Shown here in pieces: positions 42,983 to 52,803 of a stretch of DNA of 64,000 nt. The DNA comes from Pseudogulbenkiania subflava DSM 22618 (GTDB lineage Bacteria; Pseudomonadota; Gammaproteobacteria; Burkholderiales; Chromobacteriaceae): the NCBI RefSeq assembly GCF_900177275.1, contig NZ_FXAG01000004.1:124001-188000 (forward strand), in the 5' to 3' direction. The notes under the pieces were generated by a model, which was given only the letters and a program-made list of their open reading frames with translations, made no database searches and was not told the origin of the DNA. Each line of letters begins with the position of its first letter. The stretch's first letter is position 1. A program made the translations under genes and the position numbers.

Positions 42983-43509
42983 GTATACGTTCCCTGCGCG
43001 GCACTCACGCAAGGATGCAGCCAGTATTTGACGGCCCAGTGGCTAGAAATGGGCGCTTTCCGAAAGAAGTAGTGGTCTAAAGAGCATGAAAAACGAATTT
43101 AACAAGCCGACTTCCTGATTTTCTCTCACATGAACGACGCCCGCACATGCATTGTCATACAGTGGGATACGGTCGGCATCCTTGGCGTTGGCTTCTGGGA
43201 TGTCACCGGGCGGGGCGCTCATGCCGGGTCAAACTTTGCTGCGGGATTCCCTGACGGGCTTTGCATCAGGGAATGGAATGCTCGTGAGTGCGTTATGCGG
43301 TCAAATGCATTACCATCGCTACTTTTCGGTGAGCGACTTAACCTTTGGCTGCGGCCGGTTCGTCCGGCGTCAGGTCAGGGGAACACCCTGCCGGCCGAAC
43401 TCTATCCCCGCAGCAGCGTCATCAGGCGCTAAACCCATGACCCTTGCTTCCGGATTCGCCAGCGACGCATTGCAAATTAACGCATCGAGGCGGAAGAAGT
43501 ATAAGCAAT
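42983..43509. other. Divergent rne-rluC intergenic region
   Basis: 527 bases between two divergent genes. In many Gram-negative bacteria rne has a long 5' leader through which RNase E controls its own mRNA, so part of this is probably the rne leader; that is family knowledge, not seen directly. Plus-strand frames at 43130-43432 and 43152-43517 lack ribosome-binding sites and recognisable similarity and are not called. Confidence 0.5.
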
Positions 43510-44451
43510 ATGACTGATATTCGCAAAGACTCTGTAACCTTCTATACGGTGGGCGAAGCCGAGTCCGGCCAGCGCATCGACAATTTTCTGGTCCGCCTGC
43601 TCAAGGGGGTGCCGAAGAGCCATATTTACCGCATCCTGCGCTCCGGCGAAGTGCGCGTGAACAAGGGCCGCATCGACGCCGCCTACCGCTTGCAGGCCGA
43701 CGATCAAATCCGCCTTCCCCCGGTGCGAGTGGCAGAACGGCAGGAGAACGACGCCCCGGCCACGACCTTCCCGGTGATCTACGAAGACAACGCCCTGCTG
43801 GTCATCGACAAGCCGGCCGGCGTCGCGGTGCACGGCGGCAGCGGCGTCTCGTTCGGTGTCATCGAACAATTGCGCAAGGCCTACCCGGAGTACCGCTTCC
43901 TCGAGTTGGTGCATCGGCTCGACCGCGAGACCTCGGGCCTCCTGATGCTGGCCAAGAAACGCTCGGCCCTGCTCAAGCTGCACGACATGATGCGCTCGAG
44001 CACGCCAGACAAGCGCTACCTGGCGCTGGGCGTAGGGCGCTGGCAGGACGACAAGCACGTCAAACTGCCACTGTTCAAGTTCACCAACGCCGAGGGCGAG
44101 CGCCGCGTGCGTGTCGCCGACAACGGCCAGAGCGCCCACACCATCTTCAAGGTGCAGGAGCGCTTCGCCGACTTCACCCTGGTGGAAGCGCGCCTGCGCA
44201 CCGGCCGCACGCACCAGATCCGGGTGCACATGGCGGCCAGCGGCCACCCCATCGCCGGTGACGACAAGTACGGCGACGCGGCACTCAACCGCGAACTGGG
44301 CCGGCGCGGCCTGCGCCGCATGTTCCTGCACGCGGCCTCGCTGTCTCTGCCGCACCCGCTGACTGGCGAGCCGCTCAGCTTCCAGGCCCCGCTTCCGCCC
44401 GAACTCGCCCACTTCCTCGACAGCCTGAGGCCGCATGAACAAAACGTTTGA
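43510..44451 (+). CDS. rluC: 23S rRNA pseudouridine synthase RluC
   Basis: A 313-residue protein starting MTDIRKDSV. An S4 RNA-binding domain (about 20-85, QRIDNFLVRLLKGVPKSHIYR) is followed by an RluA-type catalytic domain with HRLDRETSG, where the Asp is catalytic, and RTGRTHQIRVH. RluC modifies U955, U2504 and U2580 of 23S rRNA in E. coli. The position next to rne is the same in E. coli and many proteobacteria. The start is chosen to fit family length. It overlaps the HAD gene by 17 bases. Confidence 0.93.
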   Translation: MTDIRKDSVTFYTVGEAESGQRIDNFLVRLLKGVPKSHIYRILRSGEVRVNKGRIDAAYRLQADDQIRLPPVRVAERQENDAPATTFPVIYEDNALLVIDKPAGVAVHGGSGVSFGVIEQLRKAYPEYRFLELVHRLDRETSGLLMLAKKRSALLKLHDMMRSSTPDKRYLALGVGRWQDDKHVKLPLFKFTNAEGERRVRVADNGQSAHTIFKVQERFADFTLVEARLRTGRTHQIRVHMAASGHPIAGDDKYGDAALNRELGRRGLRRMFLHAASLSLPHPLTGEPLSFQAPLPPELAHFLDSLRPHEQNV

Positions 44452-45094
44452 TCTGATCGTATTCGATTGGGACGGCACCCTGATGGACTCGACCGCCCAC
44501 ATCGCCACCTCGATCCAGAAGGCCTGCGCCGATCTGGGTTTGCCGGTGCCGGACCGCAGCGCCGCCAGCCATGTCATCGGCCTTGGCCTGGGGGATGCCT
44601 TGCGTCATGTCTGCCCCAGCCTGCCGGCGGAGCGCTTCGAGGACATGGTAGACGCCTATCGGCAGCATTACCTGAACGGGGACGCTACGATAGAATTGTT
44701 CGAACATGTGCAGGAAGGGTTGGCCGAACTGCAGCAGAGCGGACTCTTCCTCGCCGTGGCTACCGGCAAAAGCCGCAAGGGCCTCGACCGGGCGCTGACC
44801 GAAACCGGGTTGGGAACGCTGTTTCATGCCAGCCGCACGGCAGATGAGTGCCACTCCAAGCCCCATCCGGCCATGCTGCTGGAACTGACCGACGAACTCG
44901 GCGTCGCCCCCGGACGCACCCTGATGGTGGGCGACACCACGCACGACCTGCTGATGGCGCAGAACGCTGGCACCCACAAGGTGGGCATGAGCTACGGCGC
45001 CCATCCGGTCTCCGCGCTACGGGAGTGCCAGCCGCTGGCCCTGTTCGACGATTTCCGGAGCCTGCTGCAATGGCTGAAACCGCAAATCGGCTGA
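44435..45094 (+). CDS. gph: HAD-family phosphatase, Gph/phosphoglycolate-phosphatase-like
   Basis: A 219-residue HAD hydrolase: motif I VFDWDGTLMDS (about 9-19) with both catalytic Asp residues, motif II VATGKSRKG, Lys in SKPHPAML and motif IV MVGDTTHDLLMA. Phosphoglycolate salvage is the usual role, but substrate range in this subfamily is wide. It overlaps rluC and the Rieske gene, so the genes are likely one operon. Confidence 0.8.
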   Translation: MNKTFDLIVFDWDGTLMDSTAHIATSIQKACADLGLPVPDRSAASHVIGLGLGDALRHVCPSLPAERFEDMVDAYRQHYLNGDATIELFEHVQEGLAELQQSGLFLAVATGKSRKGLDRALTETGLGTLFHASRTADECHSKPHPAMLLELTDELGVAPGRTLMVGDTTHDLLMAQNAGTHKVGMSYGAHPVSALRECQPLALFDDFRSLLQWLKPQIG

Positions 45095-45459
45095 TCTGCG
45101 CCTCCGCCGACCTGGCAAACAGCGGCAAGGCGGTGCGCTTCGAGGCCACCGACGCCCATGGCCACGTGGTCAGCGCGCTGGTCTTTCGCTACCAGGGCCG
45201 GATTTTCGCTTACCATAATAGCTGTCGTCATATTCCGGTCGAGCTCGACCTCACCGATGGCGAAGTCTTCGACCTGACCGGGCATTACCTGGTGTGCAGC
45301 ATGCACGGCGCGCTCTACCACCCGGAGAGTGGCCTGTGTGTCGGCGGCCCCTGCCGCGGTCAGCGCCTGACCCCACTCAACGTCAGCGAACGGGACGGCC
45401 AGGTGTTTTGTGTAACCGCCGCCGCGCGCGGCGACACGGAGAAAAACGGTGAACGATAA
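45070..45459 (+). CDS. Rieske [2Fe-2S] protein
   Basis: A 129-residue soluble protein with both cluster-binding motifs, CRH (about residues 52-54) and CSMH (about 77-80). It resembles ferredoxin-type Rieske proteins of the NirD/BphF class; its electron partner is unknown. It overlaps the HAD gene by 25 bases and the S49 peptidase gene by 11 bases, a compact rluC-gph-Rieske-sohB-like arrangement. Confidence 0.87.
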   Translation: MAETANRLICASADLANSGKAVRFEATDAHGHVVSALVFRYQGRIFAYHNSCRHIPVELDLTDGEVFDLTGHYLVCSMHGALYHPESGLCVGGPCRGQRLTPLNVSERDGQVFCVTAAARGDTEKNGER

Positions 45460-46387
45460 CCCGCAATGGGAGCGCCAGCTGCTGGAAAAGCTGGCCATGG
45501 CCTCGCTGGTGGAGCAGCGCCGCACCCGCCAGTGGAAGATCTTTTTCAGGCTGGCCTGGCTCGTCATCATCGGCGCCGCGGTTTTCGGCCTGTTCTACAC
45601 CAAGGACGAGGTACCGGGCGAGCGACTGATCGGGGACGGCCACACCGCCACGCTGCAGCTCAAAGGCGTCATAGACAGCGACAACGACACCGCCGAGAAG
45701 CTGATCACCGGCCTGAACGACGCCTACCGCGACAAGAACACCCGCGGCATCATCATCCAGGCCAACAGCCCGGGCGGCAGCCCTGTGCTGTCGGGCATGG
45801 TCTACGACGAAATCCGCCGCCAGAAGAAACTGCATCCGGCCATCCCGCTCTACGTCGTGGTCGAGGAAGTGTGCGCTTCCGGCTGCTACTACATCGCCGC
45901 CGCCGCGGACAAGATCTTCGTCGACAAGGCCAGCATCATCGGCTCGATCGGCGTCCTGTCGGACGGTTTCGGCTTTACCGGGGTGATGGAGAAGCTGGGC
46001 GTCGAGCGCCGCTTGAGAACCTCGGGGGAAAACAAGGCGATGGGTGACCCGTTCTCGCCGCTCAACCCCAAGCAGGAAGCCATCCGCCAGCAATTGCTGG
46101 ACGACATCCATCAGCAATTCATCTCGGCGGTAAAGGATGGGCGCGGTTCTCGCCTGCACAATGACCCAGACCTGTTCAGTGGCCTGATCTGGCTGGGGAC
46201 CAAGAGCATCCCGCTGGGGCTTGCCGACGGCTACGGCACGGTGCACAGCGTGGCCCGCGACGTCATCAAGTCGGAAAAGACCGTCGACTACACCCCGGAA
46301 GACACCTTCCCCAGCCGTTTCGCGCGCCGCCTGGGCGTCGAATTCAGCAGCGGGGTCAAGGGCCTGTTCGACCCCCGCTTTTTCTGA
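45449..46387 (+). CDS. S49-family signal-peptide peptidase (SppA/SohB-like)
   Basis: A 312-residue protein starting with GTG. One membrane helix near the N terminus (about 31-51) is followed by a ClpP-like S49 domain: GIIIQANSPGGSP, VEEVCASGCYYIAAAADKI with the catalytic Ser in CASG, and KASIIGSIGVLSDGF with a candidate catalytic Lys. It should cut membrane-bound peptides on the periplasmic side. It overlaps the Rieske gene. Confidence 0.9.
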   Translation: MNDNPQWERQLLEKLAMASLVEQRRTRQWKIFFRLAWLVIIGAAVFGLFYTKDEVPGERLIGDGHTATLQLKGVIDSDNDTAEKLITGLNDAYRDKNTRGIIIQANSPGGSPVLSGMVYDEIRRQKKLHPAIPLYVVVEEVCASGCYYIAAAADKIFVDKASIIGSIGVLSDGFGFTGVMEKLGVERRLRTSGENKAMGDPFSPLNPKQEAIRQQLLDDIHQQFISAVKDGRGSRLHNDPDLFSGLIWLGTKSIPLGLADGYGTVHSVARDVIKSEKTVDYTPEDTFPSRFARRLGVEFSSGVKGLFDPRFF

Positions 46388-46407
46388 TTTTTGAGCAAAC
46401 GGATACC

Positions 46408-47223
46408 ATGGCACGCCGGCGACGCAGCGAAGACGAACATGAAAACCATGAACGGTGGCTGGTTTCCTACGCCGACTTCATCACCCTGTTATTCGCCTTC
46501 TTCGTGGTGATGTACGCCATCTCTTCGGTCAACGAAGGGAAGTACCGGGTCCTGTCGAGTGCCATCGTCGACGCCTTCCGCACCGGTACGGCAATCAGCT
46601 TGCAGACCACGCCCCCCACCGGCGGCGCCAACACCATGATCGAAGTGGCGCAGAACAAACCCGTGGCCAAGGCGATCAAGGGCGAGCAGCAACTCAAGGA
46701 ACAGGCCCGGCTGGGCAGCCTCGCCATCGACCTGCAAAAAGTGATGGAACCCCTGGTCAAAGGCGGGCAGGTCAAGATTACCCAGAGTCCCAAAGGCGTC
46801 ACCATCGAGATACGCGACAGCGCTTTGTTCCCCATCGCCCAGGCCCAGCCGGCTCCACAGTCGCTGCAGGTTCTGGCGCAGATGGCGAAAGTGCTGTCCC
46901 AGGTCGACAACCCGATCACCGTCGAAGGCTTCACCGACAACATCCCGATCCGCAACACCTTCTACCCGTCCAACTGGGAGTTGTCGGCGGCGCGGGCCGG
47001 CAGCGTGGTGCGGCTGTTTGTCGAGAACGGCATCGCACCGGCGCGCCTGGTGGCCGTCGGCCGCGCCGAGAACCTCCCCGTGGCGGACAACGCCAGCGAG
47101 GAAGGACGGGCCAGCAACCGCCGGGTTTCGATCACGGTGCGGTCTGTCGCCGCCGAGGACAGCAAGCCCTTGGCGGTGGAGTCGCTCGACGGCGCCGCCA
47201 CCCCACATGCCAACCCTAACTGA
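46408..47223 (+). CDS. motD: Flagellar motor protein MotD (MotB-like), without motC
   Basis: A 271-residue MotB-type protein: basic N terminus, one membrane helix with SYADFITLLFAFFVVMYA (about 20-40) including the ion-binding Asp, and a C-terminal OmpA-like domain (about 145-250; TVEGFTDNIPIRNTFYPSNWELSAARA, then NRRVSITV). It is closest to MotD, the partner of MotC in Pseudomonas-type second stators. No motC or motA gene is next to it. It starts 20 bases after the peptidase gene. Confidence 0.85.
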   Translation: MARRRRSEDEHENHERWLVSYADFITLLFAFFVVMYAISSVNEGKYRVLSSAIVDAFRTGTAISLQTTPPTGGANTMIEVAQNKPVAKAIKGEQQLKEQARLGSLAIDLQKVMEPLVKGGQVKITQSPKGVTIEIRDSALFPIAQAQPAPQSLQVLAQMAKVLSQVDNPITVEGFTDNIPIRNTFYPSNWELSAARAGSVVRLFVENGIAPARLVAVGRAENLPVADNASEEGRASNRRVSITVRSVAAEDSKPLAVESLDGAATPHANPN

Positions 47224-47244
47224 CGACATGCAAGAGGAACGCCC

Positions 47245-47835
47245 ATGAGCACCCCGATCAGCAATACCACCCTGGATCAACTGTTTAACAATGCGCGCAC
47301 CCACACGCATTGGCAGTCCCGGCCGGTCGGCGACGACACCTTGCATCAGCTGTTTGATCTGCTGAAGATGGCACCGACCAGCGCCAATTGCTCGCCAGCA
47401 CGCTTCGTGTTCGTGAAAAGCGCTGACGCCAAGCAGCGCCTCAAACCCTGCCTGTCGGAAGGCAATATCGACAAGACCATGGCGGCACCAGCCACGGTCA
47501 TCGTGGCGATGGACACCCGTTTCTACGAGCACCTGCCGCAGCTGTTTCCGCACACCGATGCACGCAGCTGGTTCGAGGGCAACGAGGCCCTGATCCAGAC
47601 CACCGCCTTCCGCAACAGCACCCTGCAAGGAGCCTACCTGATCATGGCGGCTCGCTCGCTCGGGCTCGACTGCGGCCCGATGTCCGGCTTCGACAACGCC
47701 AAGGTCGACGCCGAATTCTTCCCGGACGATCGCTTCAAATCGAACTTCCTGATCAATCTCGGCTACGGCGAGGCCAACAAATTGCACGCCCGAGCCCCGC
47801 GTTTCCGCTTCGACGAAGCCTGCTTGATCGCATAA
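47245..47835 (+). CDS. RutE/HadB-type nitroreductase-family oxidoreductase
   Basis: A 196-residue FMN-dependent nitroreductase-fold protein with [17 protein letters not shown] (about 43-60), the flavin-binding region, and [27 protein letters not shown] (about 124-150). This pattern is typical of RutE (malonic semialdehyde reductase), but no other rut genes are near, so the substrate is open. It is followed by an intrinsic terminator. Confidence 0.83.
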   Translation: MSTPISNTTLDQLFNNARTHTHWQSRPVGDDTLHQLFDLLKMAPTSANCSPARFVFVKSADAKQRLKPCLSEGNIDKTMAAPATVIVAMDTRFYEHLPQLFPHTDARSWFEGNEALIQTTAFRNSTLQGAYLIMAARSLGLDCGPMSGFDNAKVDAEFFPDDRFKSNFLINLGYGEANKLHARAPRFRFDEACLIA

Positions 47836-47855
47836 GGCTTCGGCCAACCCTGCCC

Positions 47856-47880
47856 GCCCGGTTATAATCCGGGCATTTTT
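47856..47880 (+). terminator. Terminator after the RutE-like gene
   Basis: GCCCGG and CCGGGC form a stem around TTATAAT, followed by ATTTTT. The loop also contains a TATAAT that could serve as the -10 of pyrD, which starts 17 bases later. Confidence 0.55.
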
Positions 47881-47896
47881 CTACCCGGAGACCCGC

Positions 47897-48937
47897 ATGC
47901 TCTACTCGCTTCTGCGCCCTCTTCTGTTCAAGCTAGACGCAGAAACCGCCCACGAAACCACCCTGAAGCTGCTCGACAAAGCGCACCAGCTCCACCTGGA
48001 CAGCATTCTGGGCCAGAGCACCACACGGCTGCCGGTGCAGGCCATGGGCCTGACCTTCCCCAATCCCGTGGGGCTGGCGGCGGGCCTCGACAAGAACGGG
48101 GAGCACATCGACGCCCTGGCCGGACTCGGCTTCGGCTTTCTGGAAATCGGCACCATCACCCCGCGGCCACAGGCCGGCAACCCCAAGCCACGCCTGTTCC
48201 GCGTCCCGGAGCACCAGGGCATCATCAATCGCATGGGGTTCAACAACCTGGGCGTCGATGCACTGCTGGAAAATGTGCGCAACTGCCGCTTCAAGGGTAT
48301 CCTCGGCATCAATATCGGCAAGAATGCCACCACCCCGATCGAATCCGCGGTCGACGACTACCTCGCCTGCCTCGATAAGGTCTACGCCTACTCCAGCTAC
48401 ATCACGGTCAACATTTCTTCGCCCAACACCAAGAACCTGCGCCAACTGCAGCAGGCGGACGAGCTGTCGGCCCTGCTGGCCAGTCTCAAGGTGCGTCAGC
48501 AGGAGCTGGCCGACAAGCATGGCCGCTACGTACCGCTGGCGGTGAAAATCGCCCCGGACCTCGATGACGAGCAGATCGTCGCCATCGCCCGCCTGCTCAC
48601 CGGGCACAAGATCGACGGCGTCATCGCCACCAACACCACGCTGTCGCGCAGCGAGATCGCCGGGCACCCCATGGCGGACGAAGCAGGCGGCCTGTCCGGC
48701 GCCCCGGTGCGCGAGCGCTCCACCGTCCTGATCCGCAAACTGGCCAAGGAACTCGACGGCGCCCTGCCCATCATAGGAGTGGGAGGCATCGACTCCGGTG
48801 AGGACGCCGCCGAAAAGATGGATGCCGGCGCCACACTGGTGCAACTCTACAGTGGCCTGATCTATCGTGGTCCGGGCCTGGTCGGCGAGGTGCTGCAAGC
48901 GTTGAAAGCACGCCGCCAACTGGACTCTGACAAATGA
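47897..48937 (+). CDS. pyrD: Dihydroorotate dehydrogenase, class 2 (quinone)
   Basis: A 346-residue protein with the N-terminal membrane-associating helix region of class 2 enzymes (residues 1-40) and a TIM barrel: [20 protein letters not shown] (about 56-75), [17 protein letters not shown] with the catalytic Ser, and [17 protein letters not shown]. It oxidises dihydroorotate to orotate in pyrimidine synthesis and passes electrons to quinone at the inner membrane. Confidence 0.97.
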   Translation: MLYSLLRPLLFKLDAETAHETTLKLLDKAHQLHLDSILGQSTTRLPVQAMGLTFPNPVGLAAGLDKNGEHIDALAGLGFGFLEIGTITPRPQAGNPKPRLFRVPEHQGIINRMGFNNLGVDALLENVRNCRFKGILGINIGKNATTPIESAVDDYLACLDKVYAYSSYITVNISSPNTKNLRQLQQADELSALLASLKVRQQELADKHGRYVPLAVKIAPDLDDEQIVAIARLLTGHKIDGVIATNTTLSRSEIAGHPMADEAGGLSGAPVRERSTVLIRKLAKELDGALPIIGVGGIDSGEDAAEKMDAGATLVQLYSGLIYRGPGLVGEVLQALKARRQLDSDK

Positions 48938-48957
48938 TCCATCGCAAGGAAATGAAC

Positions 48958-49425
48958 ATGCTGAAATCTGCTCTGCGAACTCTCGTCGCGGCGGCCCTCG
49001 TCACTGGCACCCTGGCCGGCTGCGCCACATCGGACTCGGCTGCGGTTTACTCCAAGGGACAGATGCGCCAGGCCCAGAACGTGGAATTCGGCACGGTGGT
49101 CTCGGTGCAGAACGTGCTGATGGAAGGCAACAACAACGAGCTTCTGACCCTGGGTGGCGCAGCGCTGGGTGGCATTGCGGGCAGCACCATCGGCCAAGGT
49201 CGCGGGGCCGCCGCCGGCACCATTGTCGGCGCCCTGGCAGGCGGCTTTGGCACCCAGGCAGCACAGCGCAACCTCGGCACCAAGAATGCACTGGAAATCA
49301 CCGTCAAGCTCGACCGTTCCGGCCGCATGCTGTCGATCGTTCAGGAAGCCGACATCCCCTTTGCCGTTGGGCAGCGCGTCAAGGTGCTGACCGGCGGCGG
49401 CAACGATCGCGTGGCACCGCTCTAA
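48958..49425 (+). CDS. SlyB-like outer-membrane lipoprotein
   Basis: A 155-residue lipoprotein with signal peptide and lipobox LAGC (Cys at about residue 20), followed by a glycine-zipper region (LGGAALGGIAGSTIGQGRGAAAGTIVGALAGGFG, about 64-98) typical of SlyB/Pcp-type 17-kDa antigens. Its role is in outer-membrane integrity. The start at 48958 is chosen because AAGGA lies seven bases upstream; in-frame ATGs at 48934 and 48952 are possible. Confidence 0.82.
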   Translation: MLKSALRTLVAAALVTGTLAGCATSDSAAVYSKGQMRQAQNVEFGTVVSVQNVLMEGNNNELLTLGGAALGGIAGSTIGQGRGAAAGTIVGALAGGFGTQAAQRNLGTKNALEITVKLDRSGRMLSIVQEADIPFAVGQRVKVLTGGGNDRVAPL

Positions 49426-49454
49426 GCCACGTCCGGCTGACAGGACCAGACGAC

Positions 49455-49481
49455 AAAGGGGCCAGACCGGCCCCTTTTTTT
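49455..49481. terminator. Bidirectional terminator
   Basis: AAAGGGGCC and GGCCCCTTT form a stem flanked by A residues on the left and a T-run on the right, serving both the SlyB-like gene and the converging bpt gene. Confidence 0.8.
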
Positions 49482-49491
49482 CGCGTCCCTC

Positions 49492-50214
49492 TCAGCAGAA
49501 GGGCTCCCAACGCCCGTCCCGCAGCCTTTCCAGAGGACGATACGCCGACTTGTAATCCATCTTGCGGCACCCCTCGATCCAGTACCCCAGGTAGACGTAG
49601 GGCAGCCCGAGCCGGCTAGCCAACCGCACCTGCCACAACACGTTGTAGACCCCATAACTGGCACGTACATCATCCGGCTCGTAGAAGGTATACACCGCCG
49701 ACAGACCGTCGCTCAGCCGGTCGATCAGGCTCACCATTTTCAATACCCCGTCCTGGCGGAACTCGGCAAGAAAACTCTCCACATTGCTTTTCAGGATGAA
49801 CTCGGCGTACTGGCCCGAATCGTCCTCGGACATGCCGCCACCGGCATGGCGTGCCGCCTGATAACGCCGGTACAAGTCGTAATGCTCCTCCCGGTACAGC
49901 AGCGGCAATAGCTCCACGGCCAAACTGTCGTGTTTTTTCCAGGCACGCCGCTGGGTCCGGTTGGAGGTAAAAGCCGCCACAGGGATACGTACAGGCTGGC
50001 AGGCCTTGCAGCCATCACAATAAGGCCGGTAGGTGTAATGCCCACTGCGCCGGAACCCCAGTCGCACCAGTTGGCTGTAGACGGCGCTGTCGATGGCTTC
50101 AGCCGGTATCGCCACCTGCGAGCGAGCCTGCAGATCCGGGATGTAACTGCACGGATATGGCGCCGTGGCGTAGAAATGGATGGCCATCAACGGGCCGGCA
50201 TCACGGTGACTCAT
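49492..50214 (-). CDS. bpt: Aspartate/glutamate leucyltransferase Bpt
   Basis: A 240-residue protein of the arginyl/leucyl-tRNA-protein transferase family: [16 protein letters not shown] (about 20-35), [27 protein letters not shown] (53-79) with the conserved Cys cluster, and [22 protein letters not shown] near the end. Bpt adds Leu to N-terminal Asp or Glu, marking proteins for ClpS-ClpAP. It overlaps the end of aat by 14 bases. Confidence 0.93.
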   Translation of the reverse strand: MSHRDAGPLMAIHFYATAPYPCSYIPDLQARSQVAIPAEAIDSAVYSQLVRLGFRRSGHYTYRPYCDGCKACQPVRIPVAAFTSNRTQRRAWKKHDSLAVELLPLLYREEHYDLYRRYQAARHAGGGMSEDDSGQYAEFILKSNVESFLAEFRQDGVLKMVSLIDRLSDGLSAVYTFYEPDDVRASYGVYNVLWQVRLASRLGLPYVYLGYWIEGCRKMDYKSAYRPLERLRDGRWEPFC

Positions 50215-50902
50215 TGCTATACCTGTATGACCACATGCCTTCGGGGGCGGAAAGCCCCACCAGTTCTTTCAGCGTAGCAAGAAACTCGTGCCGCGGTATA
50301 CGCCTGGCTCCCAGGCTGGCCAGATGCGAGGTGTACATCTGGCAGTCGATCATGGCGAAACCGCAGCGCTGCAGGTGCCGGGACATATGCACAAAAGCCA
50401 GCTTGGAGGCATTGCTGACGCGGGAGAACATCGACTCGCCATAAAACATCCGCCCCAGCGCCACACCATACAAACCGCCCACCAGCACCCCTTGCTGCCA
50501 GGTTTCGAAGGAATGGGCCAGCCCCAGCTCATGCAGGTGGCAGTAGGCATCGACCATCCCAGGGCCGATCCAGGTTCCGGGCTGACCGTCGCGCGGCGCC
50601 GCGCAGGCTTTCATGACCTCGCGAAAGGCGGTGTCGACACGGATTTCATAAGGGTGGTTGCGCAGCGTTTTGGCCAGGGACCGGGTGATGCGCAACTCGG
50701 CCGGAAACAGCACCATGCGCTCGGAAGGGGACCACCAGAGAATCGGTTCCCCAGGTGAAAACCAGGGGAAGATTCCCTGGCTATACCCCAGCACAAGCCG
50801 CGCGGACGAAAGATCCCCTCCCGCAGCCAGCAAACCATCCGGCTCGATCAGGGCGCTCTCGACGCTGGGGAAAGCCAGCTCACGGCTGAGCCAGGGAACC
50901 AT
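50201..50902 (-). CDS. aat: Leucyl/phenylalanyl-tRNA-protein transferase
   Basis: A 233-residue protein with [22 protein letters not shown] (about 11-32), [26 protein letters not shown], and [19 protein letters not shown] (about 147-165), all hallmarks of Aat. It adds Leu or Phe to N-terminal Arg or Lys. The adjacent bpt handles acidic N termini, so both tagging branches of the bacterial N-degron pathway lie together. Confidence 0.95.
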   Translation of the reverse strand: MVPWLSRELAFPSVESALIEPDGLLAAGGDLSSARLVLGYSQGIFPWFSPGEPILWWSPSERMVLFPAELRITRSLAKTLRNHPYEIRVDTAFREVMKACAAPRDGQPGTWIGPGMVDAYCHLHELGLAHSFETWQQGVLVGGLYGVALGRMFYGESMFSRVSNASKLAFVHMSRHLQRCGFAMIDCQMYTSHLASLGARRIPRHEFLATLKELVGLSAPEGMWSYRYSNESP

Positions 50903-50909
50903 GGGTCAA

Positions 50910-51338
50910 TCAGGGTTTTTTAGTGCCAGCGCAATCAGGGCATTCGCCATACATATAGAGGGCATGATCGACGATGTGGAAGCCGTGCTGCTCCGCAATG
51001 CGATCCTGCAACGCCTCGATTTCGGGATCGAAGAATTCCACGACCTTGCCGCATTTGACGCACACCATGTGGTCATGATGGCCGCCCTCGTTCAATTCAT
51101 ACACCGCCTTGCCGGTTTCAAAATGGTGGCGCACCAGAATACCTGCCTGCTCGAACTGGGTCAGGACACGATAGATGGTGGCGAGGCCAACATCGATATT
51201 CTCGGCGATGAGGCGGCGGTAAACGTCTTCTGCCGACAGGTGGCGTGACTCGCTGGTTTCGAACAAATCCAGAATTTTCAGGCGGGGACCGGTCGCTTTC
51301 AGACCAATATCTTTAAGGTGACTGGCTTTACTCATCAT
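50910..51338 (-). CDS. fur: Ferric uptake regulator Fur
   Basis: A 142-residue protein with a winged helix ([34 protein letters not shown], about 34-67) and the metal-binding [16 protein letters not shown] region (about 87-102). It represses iron-uptake genes when Fe2+ is bound. It is divergent from bamE, an arrangement common in betaproteobacteria. The second ATG three bases later is an alternative start. Confidence 0.96.
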   Translation of the reverse strand: MMSKASHLKDIGLKATGPRLKILDLFETSESRHLSAEDVYRRLIAENIDVGLATIYRVLTQFEQAGILVRHHFETGKAVYELNEGGHHDHMVCVKCGKVVEFFDPEIEALQDRIAEQHGFHIVDHALYMYGECPDCAGTKKP

Positions 51339-51430
51339 GATATAAATGTAGGTGGTCCAAAAACCATGATAAAGCCTTTTCGCGGCTTTGCCTAATTACC
51401 ATCCCATAAATTCTACCTGAGCGGAGTCAC

Positions 51431-52620
<1,190 letters not shown>

Positions 52621-52628
52621 CACAAACA

Positions 52629-52658
52629 AAGAGGAGGGGCCACGCCTCTCCTCTTTCT
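52629..52658 (+). terminator. Terminator after dapB
   Basis: AAAGAGGAG and CTCCTCTTT form a stem-loop followed by TCTTATAA shortly after the dapB stop. The following 52660-52803 holds no gene. Confidence 0.7.
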
Positions 52659-52803
52659 TATAACGGCGAATCATCGCTCCGTCGTTTCACCCTGAGCCTG
52701 ACCACCTGCCTCGGTCGCAAGCGCCAGGAGCAAGACCCCATACTGTTCGGCCAACCTTCAGTCCCAGGCCCTGCCTCGCGGCCATCCAACCTGCCCCACC
52801 GGA

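Noticed and set aside
39932-43072. 1046-codon plus-strand frame opposite rne
   Set aside because: Pure antisense of RNase E; the His/Arg/Leu-rich product is a mirror of rne codons.
43130-43517. Two overlapping plus-strand frames between rne and rluC
   Set aside because: No ribosome-binding site and no recognisable similarity; more likely leader RNA and promoter DNA.
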